DNA of 64,000 nucleotides from Jannaschia pohangensis (lineage in GTDB: Bacteria; Pseudomonadota; Alphaproteobacteria; Rhodobacterales; Rhodobacteraceae), in NCBI RefSeq assembly GCF_900113875.1, contig NZ_FORA01000001.1, positions 372,001 to 436,000 on the forward strand, read 5' to 3'. The notes under the pieces are model-generated. The model did no database searches. It was not told the origin of the DNA and saw only the letters and a program-made list of their open reading frames with translations. The position numbers were made by a program, and so were the translations under genes. Shown in pieces: positions 8,361-16,809 of this stretch (positions are counted from its first letter, which is position 1; each line of letters opens with the position of its first letter).

Positions 8361-9580
8361 CGGAGGTACTGCTCGCAATCGGCACGATCGTTGTCCTGAT
8401 CGTGGGCATGTCAGGGGGCCTTGTCGGCCTTCGGCGGCTGCTCGTGCCCAATAATGCAATCGATGTGGACGTGAACGGGGTGCGGCATCTCACGGCGCAA
8501 CGCGGAGACGCGCTTTTGTCGGTCTTGCACAAGGGGGGCATCTTCATTCCTGCCGCGTGCGGCGGATCGGGCACCTGCGGGCTGTGCCGCGTGACCGTCA
8601 CCGGCGACGGCATCGGGACACCGCAGGCAACGGAGCAAGGCATCCTGTCCGCCCGTGAACGCCGCGCCCATGTCCGCCTTGCGTGCCAGGCTCGTGTGCG
8701 CGGCGACTGTGCTGTCACGGTCCCGGGCGACATCCTCAGCGTCGGTGGCGGTTTCCGGTGTACCGTGAGGTCTGCAAGGATGCTGGCCCCCCTCATCCGC
8801 GAGATCGTGGTCGATCTTCCGCCCGATCATGAGGAGGACTTCAGGGCCGGCGATTTCATGCAGGTCACTGTGCCGCCCTTTGAGCTGGATTTCCATGAGA
8901 TCGAGGTCCCGGAAGAATTCGCGACATCGTGGGAGAGTGAAGGCTGGCGTTCCCTGCGGGCCGGATCAGGGATCGAGGTCACGCGGGCCTATTCGCTCGC
9001 CAACAGGCCAGAGGATGCGGGCCGCGCCGTGTTCAACATTCGTCTTGCCGTGCCCCCGCCGGGCCGAGAAGGCGACGTGCCCCCCGGCGTGGTGTCGTCG
9101 TGGCTGTTCGCGCTGAACCCCGGAGACGATATCATGTTGTCCGGCCCGTTCGGAGATTTCCATGTCCAGCAGACAGGTCGTGAAATGGTTTTCGTTGGAG
9201 GCGGTGTCGGGATGGCCCCGTTGCGCGCGATGATCCATGAGGAACTGGCGCGCGGCTCTGAGCGCCGCATTCGGTATTTCTATGGCGCGCGATCTCGGGC
9301 CAACCTGTTTTACGGGGACGAATTCAGCGCACTTGCGGAAACGCACAAACTGTTCAGCTGGCGACCGACACTTTCCGACCCCATGCCCGGAGATCGCTGG
9401 ACGGGTGCGACAGGGTTCGTTCACGAAACCCTGAGGGCCGAACTGAGCAAGCATCCTGCGCCCGAGGACTGCGAATACTACCTGTGCGGACCGCCGATGA
9501 TGATCTCTGCGGTTCTTGCCACGCTGGATCGCCTGGGTGTCGAGGCGTCAGCGATTTTCTATGACGATTTTGGAGCCTGA
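8357..9580 (+). CDS. nqrF: Na+-NQR subunit F, NADH dehydrogenase entry subunit
   Basis: This 407-residue subunit accepts electrons from NADH. Order of parts: an N-terminal transmembrane helix (about 4-26), and a ferredoxin-type [2Fe-2S] domain with Cys68, Cys74, Cys77 ([14 protein letters not shown]) and Cys110 (RLACQARV). An FAD-binding domain follows with the RAYSLAN motif (R-x-Y-S-x-x-N). Next is an NAD-binding domain with [36 protein letters not shown] and a C-terminal [14 protein letters not shown]. Length matches canonical NqrF (about 408). Its stop TGA overlaps the apbE start by one base. Confidence 0.96.
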   Translation: MTEVLLAIGTIVVLIVGMSGGLVGLRRLLVPNNAIDVDVNGVRHLTAQRGDALLSVLHKGGIFIPAACGGSGTCGLCRVTVTGDGIGTPQATEQGILSARERRAHVRLACQARVRGDCAVTVPGDILSVGGGFRCTVRSARMLAPLIREIVVDLPPDHEEDFRAGDFMQVTVPPFELDFHEIEVPEEFATSWESEGWRSLRAGSGIEVTRAYSLANRPEDAGRAVFNIRLAVPPPGREGDVPPGVVSSWLFALNPGDDIMLSGPFGDFHVQQTGREMVFVGGGVGMAPLRAMIHEELARGSERRIRYFYGARSRANLFYGDEFSALAETHKLFSWRPTLSDPMPGDRWTGATGFVHETLRAELSKHPAPEDCEYYLCGPPMMISAVLATLDRLGVEASAIFYDDFGA

Positions 9581-10560
9581 TGATGACGCAAAACGCATAT
9601 GGTTTGTCACGCCGCACGGCGATTGGCGCAATCGGGGCGGCCATGCTTGTCCCGCGTGCCGGTCGGGCCGCAGGTCTCCGAACCCTCTCGGGCAGCGCCT
9701 TTGGCACGACCTGGAGGCTCTCATTGCCGGAACACGTCGACCAGACGCCGATCGAAGGTGCCATCGATGCGCTTTTCCGTCGGGTCGACGAAGTCTTTTC
9801 CCCGTGGCGGACCGACAGCGTCCTTTCGCATTTCAATACGCAGTCCGCAGGCACGGCTTGCCGAAACGTCGAGCTTGCGGCGGTGACCCGAAGTGCGCTC
9901 GATATCGCAGGACAAAGCGACGGCGCCTTTGATCCAACCGTGGGGCCGCTTGTGGCACGCTGGGGGTTTGGCCCGATCCATCATGGCGGGGCGCCTGACT
10001 GGCGCGGTCTGTCCTCTGACACGGACGAGGTCCGCAAAAGCCATGATGACCTGACCCTCGATCTGTGCGGAATAGCCAAGGGCTGGGCACTTGATCGGGC
10101 CGCGGATCTTGTTGAAGCGCATGGCATCCGGGACTTTCTATTCGAACTCGGCGGGGAATTCGCCGCCCGCGGGCGTCACCCGGACGCGCGCCCATGGCGC
10201 ATCGCAGTCGAGATCCCTCCCACGATTGCACAGTCACAACCCGTGCTCCGCCTCCCTTCTGGCGCGGCCGTCGCGACATCGGGAACCTGGACGCAGAGCT
10301 ACCGACACGCGGACAATTTCTACAGCCACATCATCGACCCGGGAACGCGTATGCCGATCTCTGGCGCGCTTCGGTCCGTGACGGTTGTGTCCGAGACCGC
10401 AACGCTGGCGGATGGCTGGGCGACGGCTCTCTGTGCCGCCGGTGCTGAAGCCGGGCCAGACCTGGCGCAATCCATCGGACTTCCCGCGCTGTTCGAGATC
10501 GAGACCGAAACCGGCCTGAGAGGGGTCGAAACGGCGAGGATGGGGGAGTTCCTGCTATGA
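9580..10560 (+). CDS. apbE: FAD:protein FMN transferase, Tat-exported
   Basis: ApbE cleaves FAD and attaches the FMN part to threonine in [S/T]GAT motifs, here NqrC Thr233. This 326-residue copy begins with a twin-arginine signal (LSRRTAIGAIGAAML, residues 9-23), fitting its periplasmic action; many ApbE proteins are lipoproteins instead, and no lipobox Cys is present here. Family motifs are GTTWRLSLP near the N-terminus, VDEVFSPWRTDSVLSHFN, FDPTVGPLVARWGFGP, LDLCGIAKGWALDRAADLV and a C-terminal SGTWTQSYRHADNFYSHIIDPGT, with ATLADGWATALCAAG. Start codons 9580 and 9583 are adjacent ATGs. Confidence 0.93.
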   Translation: MMTQNAYGLSRRTAIGAIGAAMLVPRAGRAAGLRTLSGSAFGTTWRLSLPEHVDQTPIEGAIDALFRRVDEVFSPWRTDSVLSHFNTQSAGTACRNVELAAVTRSALDIAGQSDGAFDPTVGPLVARWGFGPIHHGGAPDWRGLSSDTDEVRKSHDDLTLDLCGIAKGWALDRAADLVEAHGIRDFLFELGGEFAARGRHPDARPWRIAVEIPPTIAQSQPVLRLPSGAAVATSGTWTQSYRHADNFYSHIIDPGTRMPISGALRSVTVVSETATLADGWATALCAAGAEAGPDLAQSIGLPALFEIETETGLRGVETARMGEFLL

Positions 10561-10573
10561 GGGAGGGCGCGTC

Positions 10574-10753
10574 ATGCTGGAAATGCTGATGGCGATGATC
10601 ATCTTCGCGCTTGCCGCAGGCGGCATTGGCCTTGGTCTCGCGATCGGGCGTGGCCCTGCAAGAACCAGTTGCGGCGCGACCGACCGGCTGGTTCACGCCC
10701 GCTGCGCGGATTGTCCCCTGCGTCGGCAGGCCTCGGAAAGAGATGCGCCATGA
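10574..10753 (+). CDS. nqrM: NqrM-like Na+-NQR maturation factor (59 residues)
   Basis: This small gene lies in the gap between apbE and the CBS gene. ATG 10574 follows a strong GGGAGGG ribosome site, and the stop is at 10751-10753. It encodes one hydrophobic helix (residues 5-24), then GRGPARTSCG (25-34) and a CADC pair (Cys44 and Cys47). This is the layout of NqrM (DUF539): helix, G-R-x-P-x-x-x-S-C-G, then a short Cys cluster. NqrM is known to be needed for assembly of active Na+-NQR, probably by delivering the iron to NqrD/NqrE. The stop overlaps the next start by ATGA. Length is slightly below the usual about 70-80. Confidence 0.8.
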   Translation: MLEMLMAMIIFALAAGGIGLGLAIGRGPARTSCGATDRLVHARCADCPLRRQASERDAP

Positions 10754-11142
10754 CTGCCTATCTGGTGCGCGAGATCGTGCGCAGAAACATACCTGTCTTG
10801 TCGCCTGACACACCGATCCGACAAGCGGCGTTTGCCCTTGTCGATGCCAAGGCCGACGCTGCGCCCGTCGTCGATGATGATGGGGTTCTGGTCGGCATCC
10901 TGTCGCAACGGGACTGTTTTCGTCCCGCGCTCCACGCCAGTTATCACCGCCAGTGGACGGGGCGCGTTATGGACCAGATGTCGCGCGACGTGGTGTCGAT
11001 CGAAGTCGAGGAAGAGATCATCCGCGCCGCCGAGATGTTCCTGATGCATCCGCACAGGGTCTTTCCAGTCCTGAATTCAAACCAGATAGAGGGGCTCCTC
11101 TATCGCTCGGAGGTGTTGCGGTTCCTGATACACTTCGGTTGA
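10750..11142 (+). CDS. Two-CBS-domain protein at the end of the nqr operon
   Basis: This 130-residue soluble protein is made of a tandem CBS pair (Bateman module). The first CBS repeat runs about 12-60 (VLSPDTPIRQAAFALVDA, VVDDDGVLVGILSQRDC) and the second about 76-128 (VVSIEVEEEIIRAAEMFL, FPVLNSNQIEGLLYRSEV). Such modules usually bind adenine nucleotides and tune enzymes or transporters. The start at ATG 10750 overlaps nqrM by 4 bp, so it is translationally coupled to the pump operon; longer in-frame starts upstream run through nqrM and are unlikely. A role as an energy-charge sensor for the Na+ pump is inference from position only. Confidence 0.8.
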   Translation: MTAYLVREIVRRNIPVLSPDTPIRQAAFALVDAKADAAPVVDDDGVLVGILSQRDCFRPALHASYHRQWTGRVMDQMSRDVVSIEVEEEIIRAAEMFLMHPHRVFPVLNSNQIEGLLYRSEVLRFLIHFG

Positions 11143-11816
11143 GGGACCAGCACCCGACCCGTGACACCCGTGCCCGGTGCCGCCGATGGGATGCAGTTCG
11201 GCGAAGAGCGCCCGGCGCCCTGAACGACGTCCATGAATGGCAAGACCTACTCCCCTTGACCAGAACAATGGTCGATTTGGCCCAGCCCCGTCATTCGCCC
11301 GCTGGGTACCGAAGGTTCGGTTTGGTCGGGTTGATATGCAGGTGACGGGGACATTCCGGTGAGAGACGACGCGCGCATGATGGCTCCGGAAGGATGATTT
11401 TGAACGACGGTCGTCGGCATAAGAGTGCAGAGGCGCCGCGGAATGACGACAACCTTGGCGCAACTCGATCTTCTGCCGCTCATGAACCCGGTAAACCGCT
11501 GACCTCCACGAGCAATCGTTCCGATCCTCCAAGGTAGGCACTTGTTCGATCACTCGGCAGGGCCCGCTGGTGAAGAGAGATGTGAACCGGGTCGAGGCGC
11601 ATCGCGACAATCCGGAGAAGCCTGGATTGGGCCTGACGGGCGCAGATAAATCCATCGGGCCGACGCAATGGTCCCTCGGTCAACCTGCAAGCCCAGTCCT
11701 GCCCCTTCTGTTCTCAGCTCATTGCGTTCCAGTTGATCTTGATCAGTGCAAACGGGCGCAACGTCGGGAAAGCTCGGGCGAATTCCACCGAATGATTCCT
11801 CTCTGGAGGCTCCCCC
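11143..11816. other. Intergenic stretch of 674 bp downstream of the nqr operon
   Basis: No gene is supported. Both strands have open frames up to about 190 codons, but none has a plausible ribosome site or a recognisable protein. Base composition is a little less GC-rich and codon structure is absent, in keeping with degraded DNA at the start of the accessory region. The only signals seen are an FNR-like site at 11733-11746 and the GGAGG ribosome site at 11807-11811 of the following gene. No clear terminator for nqr was found. Confidence 0.5.
11733..11746. promoter_or_regulatory. FNR-like site upstream of the CPBP protease gene
   Basis: TTGAT-CTTG-ATCAG matches the FNR consensus at nine of ten positions. 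It lies about 77 bp before the start of the downstream gene. No convincing -10 box stands at the right distance, so it is weaker than the site at 4145. Confidence 0.3.
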
Positions 11817-12650
11817 ATGTCTTCCATTGGAGATAGCCGGAGACCAATTTTGCCTTCCTACGCACTTCTTTTCTTCGCCTTGCTGACGTTCGGCGTCACC
11901 TGGAGCGTGATCGGAGGCTACATCTCCTATCCAGAGCAAGCCGCTGCGACCTTTGGTGAGATCAGCGGCAGGCATCCGCTTTACTTCCTTGCCACCTGGG
12001 CGCCCGGGATCGCGGGCATCTTGCTCGTGCTGGCCTTTGGCGGCTTGAGAGGGCTGCGCGCCTTCCTCTCCCGCCTTCTTCTATGGCGCTGCGCGCCGGT
12101 CTGGTGGGCCTTCATCCTGATCGGCATCCCGCTTGTCTTCATGGCCGGCTCGCTGATCAAGGGCGGGCCCCTGCTCGCGCCGGCCCCGCCCGAGGGAGTC
12201 GGCGCCATGGTCGCGCTTATGTTCATGATGCTGTTCCTTGGCCCGATGGAGGAATTCGGGTGGCGCGGCGTCGCGCAGCCGCTTTTGCAGCGCCATGTGG
12301 CACCGATCTGGGCCGGAGCGATCATCGGCGCGACCTGGGGCGTCTGGCATCTTCCCGCGTTCCATCTGGCGGGTGTCGTCTACGAGAACTGGTCCTTCCT
12401 TCCGTTCTTCATCGGCAATGTCACTCTGGCCATTCTGGTCACGCCCATCTTCAACAGCACAGGCGGGAGCCTTCTGCTGCCGATGCTGTTTCACTGGCAG
12501 TTGATCATCCCGTTCTGGCCAGATGCACAGCCTTGGGACACCCGCATCCTCGTTGTGGTCGCCATCGTGGTGGTCTGGCTGAACCGCAAGACAATGTTCA
12601 GCCGCGAAGGGGCTGCGACTGAAGTGATCCCGTCCGGGGCGCGGCCATGA
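11817..12650 (+). CDS. CPBP-family intramembrane metalloprotease (CAAX protease type)
   Basis: This 277-residue membrane protein has about eight hydrophobic segments. It carries the three CPBP/Abi motifs: GPMEEFGWRGVAQPLL (EExxxR, about 141-156), GVWHLPAF (HxxxF, about 178-185) and a third His in LPMLFHWQL (about 222-230). These residues form the glutamate/histidine site seen in Rce1-like enzymes. Bacterial members act in bacteriocin self-immunity or membrane protein turnover; this one's target is unknown. It starts at ATG 11817 after GGAGG. Its stop overlaps the next start by 4 bp (ATGA), so it once formed an operon with the now-broken serine hydrolase gene. Confidence 0.85.
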   Translation: MSSIGDSRRPILPSYALLFFALLTFGVTWSVIGGYISYPEQAAATFGEISGRHPLYFLATWAPGIAGILLVLAFGGLRGLRAFLSRLLLWRCAPVWWAFILIGIPLVFMAGSLIKGGPLLAPAPPEGVGAMVALMFMMLFLGPMEEFGWRGVAQPLLQRHVAPIWAGAIIGATWGVWHLPAFHLAGVVYENWSFLPFFIGNVTLAILVTPIFNSTGGSLLLPMLFHWQLIIPFWPDAQPWDTRILVVVAIVVVWLNRKTMFSREGAATEVIPSGARP

Positions 12651-13045
12651 GGGGTTGCATCGCCGGGTCGGCAGTCGTGGCGGCGGTGCTCACAAGCACC
12701 GCGTCAACGGCCGAGACGCAACAGGCGCGCATCAAGACGTTGCTCGACAGTTTCCATGATGAGTACGGGTTTCCGGGTGTGACCGCTGCATTCGCTCTGC
12801 CGGACGGAACCCTGCCGGTCAAGGGAACTGGTCTGGCCGACGCAGAAGCCGAAACGCCGATGACCCCTGACAGCCGCAAGATGGCTGCCAGCATTGGCAA
12901 ATCCTTCGTCGCCGCGACAGTCCTGGCAGTTGAGACCGACGGCGTCCTGAACCGCTCGGATCTTGTGTCCGCCCATCTCGGTGATCGCGGTTGGTTCGCC
13001 CTCCTGCCGAACCAGCCTCAGGTCCGCGATGTGGCGCCCCGCGCC
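12647..13045 (+). pseudogene. Serine hydrolase (beta-lactamase/CubicO fold), N-terminal remnant
   Basis: The first about 130 codons encode a signal peptide (residues 1-22) and the start of a class C beta-lactamase-like hydrolase. It has the nucleophile motif MAASIGKSFVAATVLAVE (SxxK, intact) and a following SDLVSAHLGDRGWFALLPN segment. After about 13040 the homology stops and the frame runs on as arginine/proline-rich nonsense to 13354, reading across a flavodoxin remnant in another frame. The YxN and later motifs are missing. The likely cause is a deletion joining two formerly separate genes. The product would be non-functional. Confidence 0.7.
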
Positions 13046-13082
13046 CGATCTCATCATCTCCGCCTACCGGGGAGACGCCCCG

Positions 13083-13340
13083 ATGACCAACAGGATCCAT
13101 GTCGCCTGTGCAACGCGCGCCGGGTCCACCGCCGTGGCCGAGTGGGCGAAACACACCGCAAGCGCGCGCGACCTGATCATCCCGACCGACGAGGTCTTTT
13201 TCGAAGGCATGATCGACCCCGCGCGCCTGTCCTTTTTCGACCGCCTCGCCGTGCGCCTTGTGAAATCGCCGGTCGGCGACAGGCGCAATCGGGACCGGAT
13301 CGCCGCCTGGGCCGACACCCTTGCGCCCCGATTGACCTGA
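13083..13340 (+). pseudogene. Flavodoxin-domain protein, internally deleted remnant
   Basis: ATG 13083 opens 85 codons. They begin like a flavodoxin/HemG-type protein (MTNRIHVACATRAGSTAVAEW) and end like one (DPARLSFFDRLAVRLVKSP, then GDRRNRDRIAAWADTL). The centre that carries the rest of the FMN-binding loops is missing, since intact homologues are about 170 residues. The two ends are joined in frame by a short segment (ASARDLIIPTDEVFFEG). Without the middle it cannot bind flavin normally, so I call it a decayed gene, though it may still be translated. Confidence 0.6.
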
Positions 13341-13350
13341 GGAGACTTGC

Positions 13351-14313
13351 TTGACCACCCGACGTGCCATTCTTCTCGGTCTGGGTGGGCTCGCCCTTGC
13401 GGGCGGAGGCTATGTCGCGGGCGCGTTCCGTGAGGCGCGCATTCAGGCTGACAGCAGGTTGTTTCGGCAAGGCACCCTGATCGACACGCGCGCACGCACC
13501 CTTGAATACGCCATCGCCGGAGACGGCCCGCCCCTGATGATGATCCACGGCACCGGCGGCGGGTTCGACCAGGGTCTTCTCTTTGCCGCAGGGCTCAGGC
13601 AGCGCGGAGTTCAGGTCATAGCGCCGTCGCGTTTCGGGTATCTCGGCACCGCCTTTCCCGACGATGCCTCTCCGGCGCACCAGGCTGACACGCTGGTCGA
13701 GTTGCTGGACCATCTCGGCATCGAGCGATTGCCGGTCGCGGGCGGCTCTGCCGGGGCGCTGAGTGCCGCCGAATTTGCGCTGAGACATCCGGACCGATGC
13801 TCCCACCTTGTTCTGATCGTCCCGGCCGCGAACCTGACGAACAGCGATCCGGTTGAGTTCACGGCGCTGCAGCGCCGAGCCGTCGGTGCGGTGCTGGGAT
13901 CGGATTTCTGGTTCTGGTCCCTGACGCGCCTGGCGCCGGGGCAGATGATCCGCACCCTGCTCGCCACCGATCCGGCCCTTCTGGACCAAGTGTCGGAGGC
14001 CGAACGCAGCCGGGCCGTGGCGATACTCGACCAGATATTCCCCATCAGCCGCAAGGTCGACGGGCTGCGCACCGACGGCTTCTGGGCCGGAACGCCCTCG
14101 CCCACGGCATACGAGCGGATCGAGACGCCGACCCTGATCCTGTCTTGCGAGGATGACCTTTTCGGCACGGCCAAAACCGCGAGATTGCTGGCCAACCGCA
14201 TCCCCGATGCCCGGCTGACGATCTACCCCGACGGCGGTCATATCTGGCTGGGCCATGACGATGCCCTGTCGCGCGAGATCACAGAGTTCATTCGTCAGGC
14301 GGACAGCGCCTGA
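13351..14313 (+). CDS. Alpha/beta hydrolase with Tat-like leader
   Basis: This 320-residue protein starts at TTG 13351 with AGGAG 8-12 bp upstream. The leader TTRRAILLGLGGLALAGGGY (2-21) looks like a twin-arginine signal or a membrane anchor. The fold signatures are MMIHGTGGGFDQG for the oxyanion region (about 63-75), nucleophile elbow AGGSAGALSAA (Ser133), acid loop LSCEDDLFG and histidine loop PDGGHIWLGHD near the C-terminus, so the triad is complete. It probably hydrolyses an ester, amide or similar bond in the periplasm; the substrate is unknown. It is followed after 21 bp by the oxidoreductase gene, likely one transcription unit through 16778. Confidence 0.85.
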   Translation: MTTRRAILLGLGGLALAGGGYVAGAFREARIQADSRLFRQGTLIDTRARTLEYAIAGDGPPLMMIHGTGGGFDQGLLFAAGLRQRGVQVIAPSRFGYLGTAFPDDASPAHQADTLVELLDHLGIERLPVAGGSAGALSAAEFALRHPDRCSHLVLIVPAANLTNSDPVEFTALQRRAVGAVLGSDFWFWSLTRLAPGQMIRTLLATDPALLDQVSEAERSRAVAILDQIFPISRKVDGLRTDGFWAGTPSPTAYERIETPTLILSCEDDLFGTAKTARLLANRIPDARLTIYPDGGHIWLGHDDALSREITEFIRQADSA

Positions 14314-14334
14314 CCAAGATGGAGGAGACGCCCG

Positions 14335-15345
14335 ATGCCCTGGACCCGTGTCAGACTGAACGCCTTCGGCGGCCCCGAGGAACTGGAGCTTGAGACCGTC
14401 CCCGACCTGCCGGAACCGGGACCGGGGGAGGCGCGGGTGCGCGTGCTGGTGACCAGCGCCGCCTTCACCGACGTGATGATCCGCAAGGGGCTCTACCCTG
14501 ACGTTAAGAACAAGCCGCCCTTCACGCTTGGCTACGACATGGTGGGGATCATCGATGCCGCAGGCCCCGATGCGATGCGCTTCAAACCCGGCGACCGTGT
14601 CGCGGACCTGACCACCATCGGTGCCTATGGCGAATACATCTGCCTGCCCGAAGACCGCCTGACGCCGGTGCCCGAGGGTGTTTCGGACGCCGATGCGCTT
14701 GGCATGATCTTGTCGGCAGTGACGCCCTGGCAGATGCTCACCCGCGTCGCCAAGATGCGAAAGGGCCAGAGCCTGCTGATCCACGGCGCGGGCGGGGCGG
14801 TCGGCACGGGGATGCTTCAACTGGCACGGGACGCCGACATCACGGCCTTCGGCACCGATGTGGTCGCCAAACACGACCTGATCCGCAGCCTCGGCGCCAC
14901 GCCGCTGGACGCCGACGCGCCCGAGGCAACCCTGTTGACGGCGACGGGGGGCGGGGTCGATGCTGTGTTCGACCCGCTGGGCGGCGAGAGCCTGCCGCGC
15001 TCACTGCACGCGCTCAAGCCCGGCGGGATGCTGGTCGCCTTCGGGTTCCAGAACGAAGTTCTGGGCCGGGCCGGGTCGATCCCGGTGGATTTCATCAAGC
15101 TGAAGCTCTGGGACTGGCTGCCGAACGGGCACGCCACGGCGTTCTATTCCATCGGCGCGATGCGACGGAAACATCCCGGGTGGTTCCGCGAGGATCAGAC
15201 GCGGCTGTTTGGCATGCTTGCAGAAGGCCGCATCGACCCGGTCGTCGCCGAGATCGTTCCCCTGAGCGACGTGCGGCGGGCGCACGCACGGGTCGAGGCG
15301 GGCGAGATCGCAGGGAAACTGATCTTCAGGGTGACGGAGCGATGA
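14335..15345 (+). CDS. Medium-chain reductase, quinone-oxidoreductase type (zinc-free)
   Basis: This 336-residue cytoplasmic NAD(P)H-dependent enzyme belongs to the quinone-reductase/crotonyl-reductase branch of the medium-chain dehydrogenase superfamily. The GroES-like domain spans about 1-125 and includes TSAAFTDVMIRKGLYP and FTLGYDMVGIIDAAG. The Rossmann domain carries LLIHGAGGAVGTGMLQLA (about 146-163). No zinc-ligand cysteine cluster is present. The GGAG ribosome site lies just upstream. The stop overlaps the next start by ATGA (15342-15345). Substrate unknown. Confidence 0.88.
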   Translation: MPWTRVRLNAFGGPEELELETVPDLPEPGPGEARVRVLVTSAAFTDVMIRKGLYPDVKNKPPFTLGYDMVGIIDAAGPDAMRFKPGDRVADLTTIGAYGEYICLPEDRLTPVPEGVSDADALGMILSAVTPWQMLTRVAKMRKGQSLLIHGAGGAVGTGMLQLARDADITAFGTDVVAKHDLIRSLGATPLDADAPEATLLTATGGGVDAVFDPLGGESLPRSLHALKPGGMLVAFGFQNEVLGRAGSIPVDFIKLKLWDWLPNGHATAFYSIGAMRRKHPGWFREDQTRLFGMLAEGRIDPVVAEIVPLSDVRRAHARVEAGEIAGKLIFRVTER

Positions 15346-16778
15346 AACGCTTTTCCAACACCGCTTTGGCGGTCGCGCTGACGGTCGGGCTGGCCGCACA
15401 GACGCAGGCACAAGTGCAATCCGAAACGCTGCTGACCGACGTCACCATAGTCGACGTAGCAGAGGGTACGCTCGCGGCAGGGCAATCCGTCCTGATCCGC
15501 GACGGTCTTATCACCGGGGTCGGCACTGATGTCGGTGCTGGTCGTGCCGCGATGCGCGTCGATGGGAACGGCGGCTATCTTATCCCCGGTTTGTGGGACA
15601 GCCATGTGCACATCTTCTCCTCCGCGACCGAACCGGATACCGCCCTGCCCCTCTACCTGATCCACGGGGTCACCGGCATTCGCGACATGGGCGCGCTTTG
15701 GCCAATCGCCGAACAACAGGCACTGCAAACCCGGATCGAGGCAGGAGACGTCCTTGGCCCGCGGTTGATCCTTGCGGGTGCCTGGGTCGATGCATCGCCG
15801 GGGTCCTGGCCCGGCATGTTTCTCGCCGATACGCCCGAACAGGCGCGGGCTGTCGTGGCGCAGATCGCGGCGGAAGGCTGGGCGGCGGTGAAGGCCTATT
15901 CGATGCTCGACGAGGCAACCTACCTCGCCTTGGCCGAGGCGGCTCATGATGCCGGTCTGTCCTTTGTGGGGCACATTCCCGAACGCGTGGCCCTTGGCAC
16001 GGCGATCGACGCGGGTCAGGACGGGATGGAGCATTTCGGTCGAGTCGCGATGGCCTGTTCGACCGACGAGACCCGGATGCTCACCGATTTGCGCGACGCG
16101 ATGGCCGGGGGTGCGGACCTGCGGCGTGTCTTCGAGATCATGGCCTCGCGCAACCGGATCATCCTGGAGACCTGGGACAATGCGCTTTGCAACACGGTTC
16201 TCGCGCGGATGGCTGGTGCGGGCATGCAGGTCAGCCCGACGCTGGTCGTGGCCGATTTCTACACCGGCAACTGGCCCGCCCCCGAGGCACCGCGGATGCA
16301 GATGATCCCCGAGGTTGTACGGGAGGCTTGGGGGCGACCGGATTTCCGACTGGAGGCGATGACCGACGAGGTCCGCGCGCTGGCGACGGACAGCATCGCG
16401 CTCGACCGTCGCACCTTCCTCATGGCGCATCGGGCGGGCGTGCCGATCCTCGCCTCCACCGATGCCTCCTTCGCCAACCCCTATCTGTTCCACGGCTTTC
16501 CCCTGCTTGATGAACTGGATCTTTATGTCGAGATCGGTCTGACCCCGCGTGAGGCGCTCTACACCGCCACCGTCGCGCCGCCGCGGTTCTTCGACCTCGC
16601 GGACCAGGACGGCACCATCGCGCCGGGCCGCCGCGCCGATCTGGTCTTGCTCGACGCAAATCCGCTCGACGGTCTTGCCACGCTGCGCCACCCGCGGGCG
16701 GTGATCGCCGGTGGGCGTGTGTTGAACCGCGCGGCGCTGGACAGGCTCGAGGCAACCCTTCTCGAACACGGCGAATAG
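15342..16778 (+). CDS. Exported amidohydrolase (imidazolonepropionase-like)
   Basis: The start at ATG 15342 gives 478 residues with a Sec signal peptide (cleavage near AQTQAQ). It is a metal-dependent TIM-barrel amidohydrolase. YLIPGLWDSHVHIF has the HxH metal site (about 83-88), KAYS contains the bridging Lys position, FVGHIPERV and GMEHF give further His ligands, and ILASTDASFANPYLFHGFPLL gives the terminal Asp. The C-terminal composite domain includes DGTIAPGRRADLVLLDANP, a hallmark of the superfamily. Related exported enzymes act on peptides or organophosphate-like lactones; the actual substrate is unknown. It starts inside the end of the preceding gene. A longer in-frame start at 15180 lies within that gene and is unlikely. 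Confidence 0.87.
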   Translation: MKRFSNTALAVALTVGLAAQTQAQVQSETLLTDVTIVDVAEGTLAAGQSVLIRDGLITGVGTDVGAGRAAMRVDGNGGYLIPGLWDSHVHIFSSATEPDTALPLYLIHGVTGIRDMGALWPIAEQQALQTRIEAGDVLGPRLILAGAWVDASPGSWPGMFLADTPEQARAVVAQIAAEGWAAVKAYSMLDEATYLALAEAAHDAGLSFVGHIPERVALGTAIDAGQDGMEHFGRVAMACSTDETRMLTDLRDAMAGGADLRRVFEIMASRNRIILETWDNALCNTVLARMAGAGMQVSPTLVVADFYTGNWPAPEAPRMQMIPEVVREAWGRPDFRLEAMTDEVRALATDSIALDRRTFLMAHRAGVPILASTDASFANPYLFHGFPLLDELDLYVEIGLTPREALYTATVAPPRFFDLADQDGTIAPGRRADLVLLDANPLDGLATLRHPRAVIAGGRVLNRAALDRLEATLLEHGE

Positions 16779-16809
16779 GCATGGCTCTTGGCAGGATCGG
16801 ACCAGCGAC

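Noticed and set aside
11077-11655. A 192-codon minus-strand frame in the gap after the nqr operon.
   Set aside because: Composition is Arg/Ser-rich without hydrophobic pattern or motif. I kept the stretch as unexplained intergenic DNA.
13177-14874. A 565-codon minus-strand frame opposite the alpha/beta hydrolase and quinone-reductase genes.
   Set aside because: Same reason: antisense shadow of two well-supported genes.
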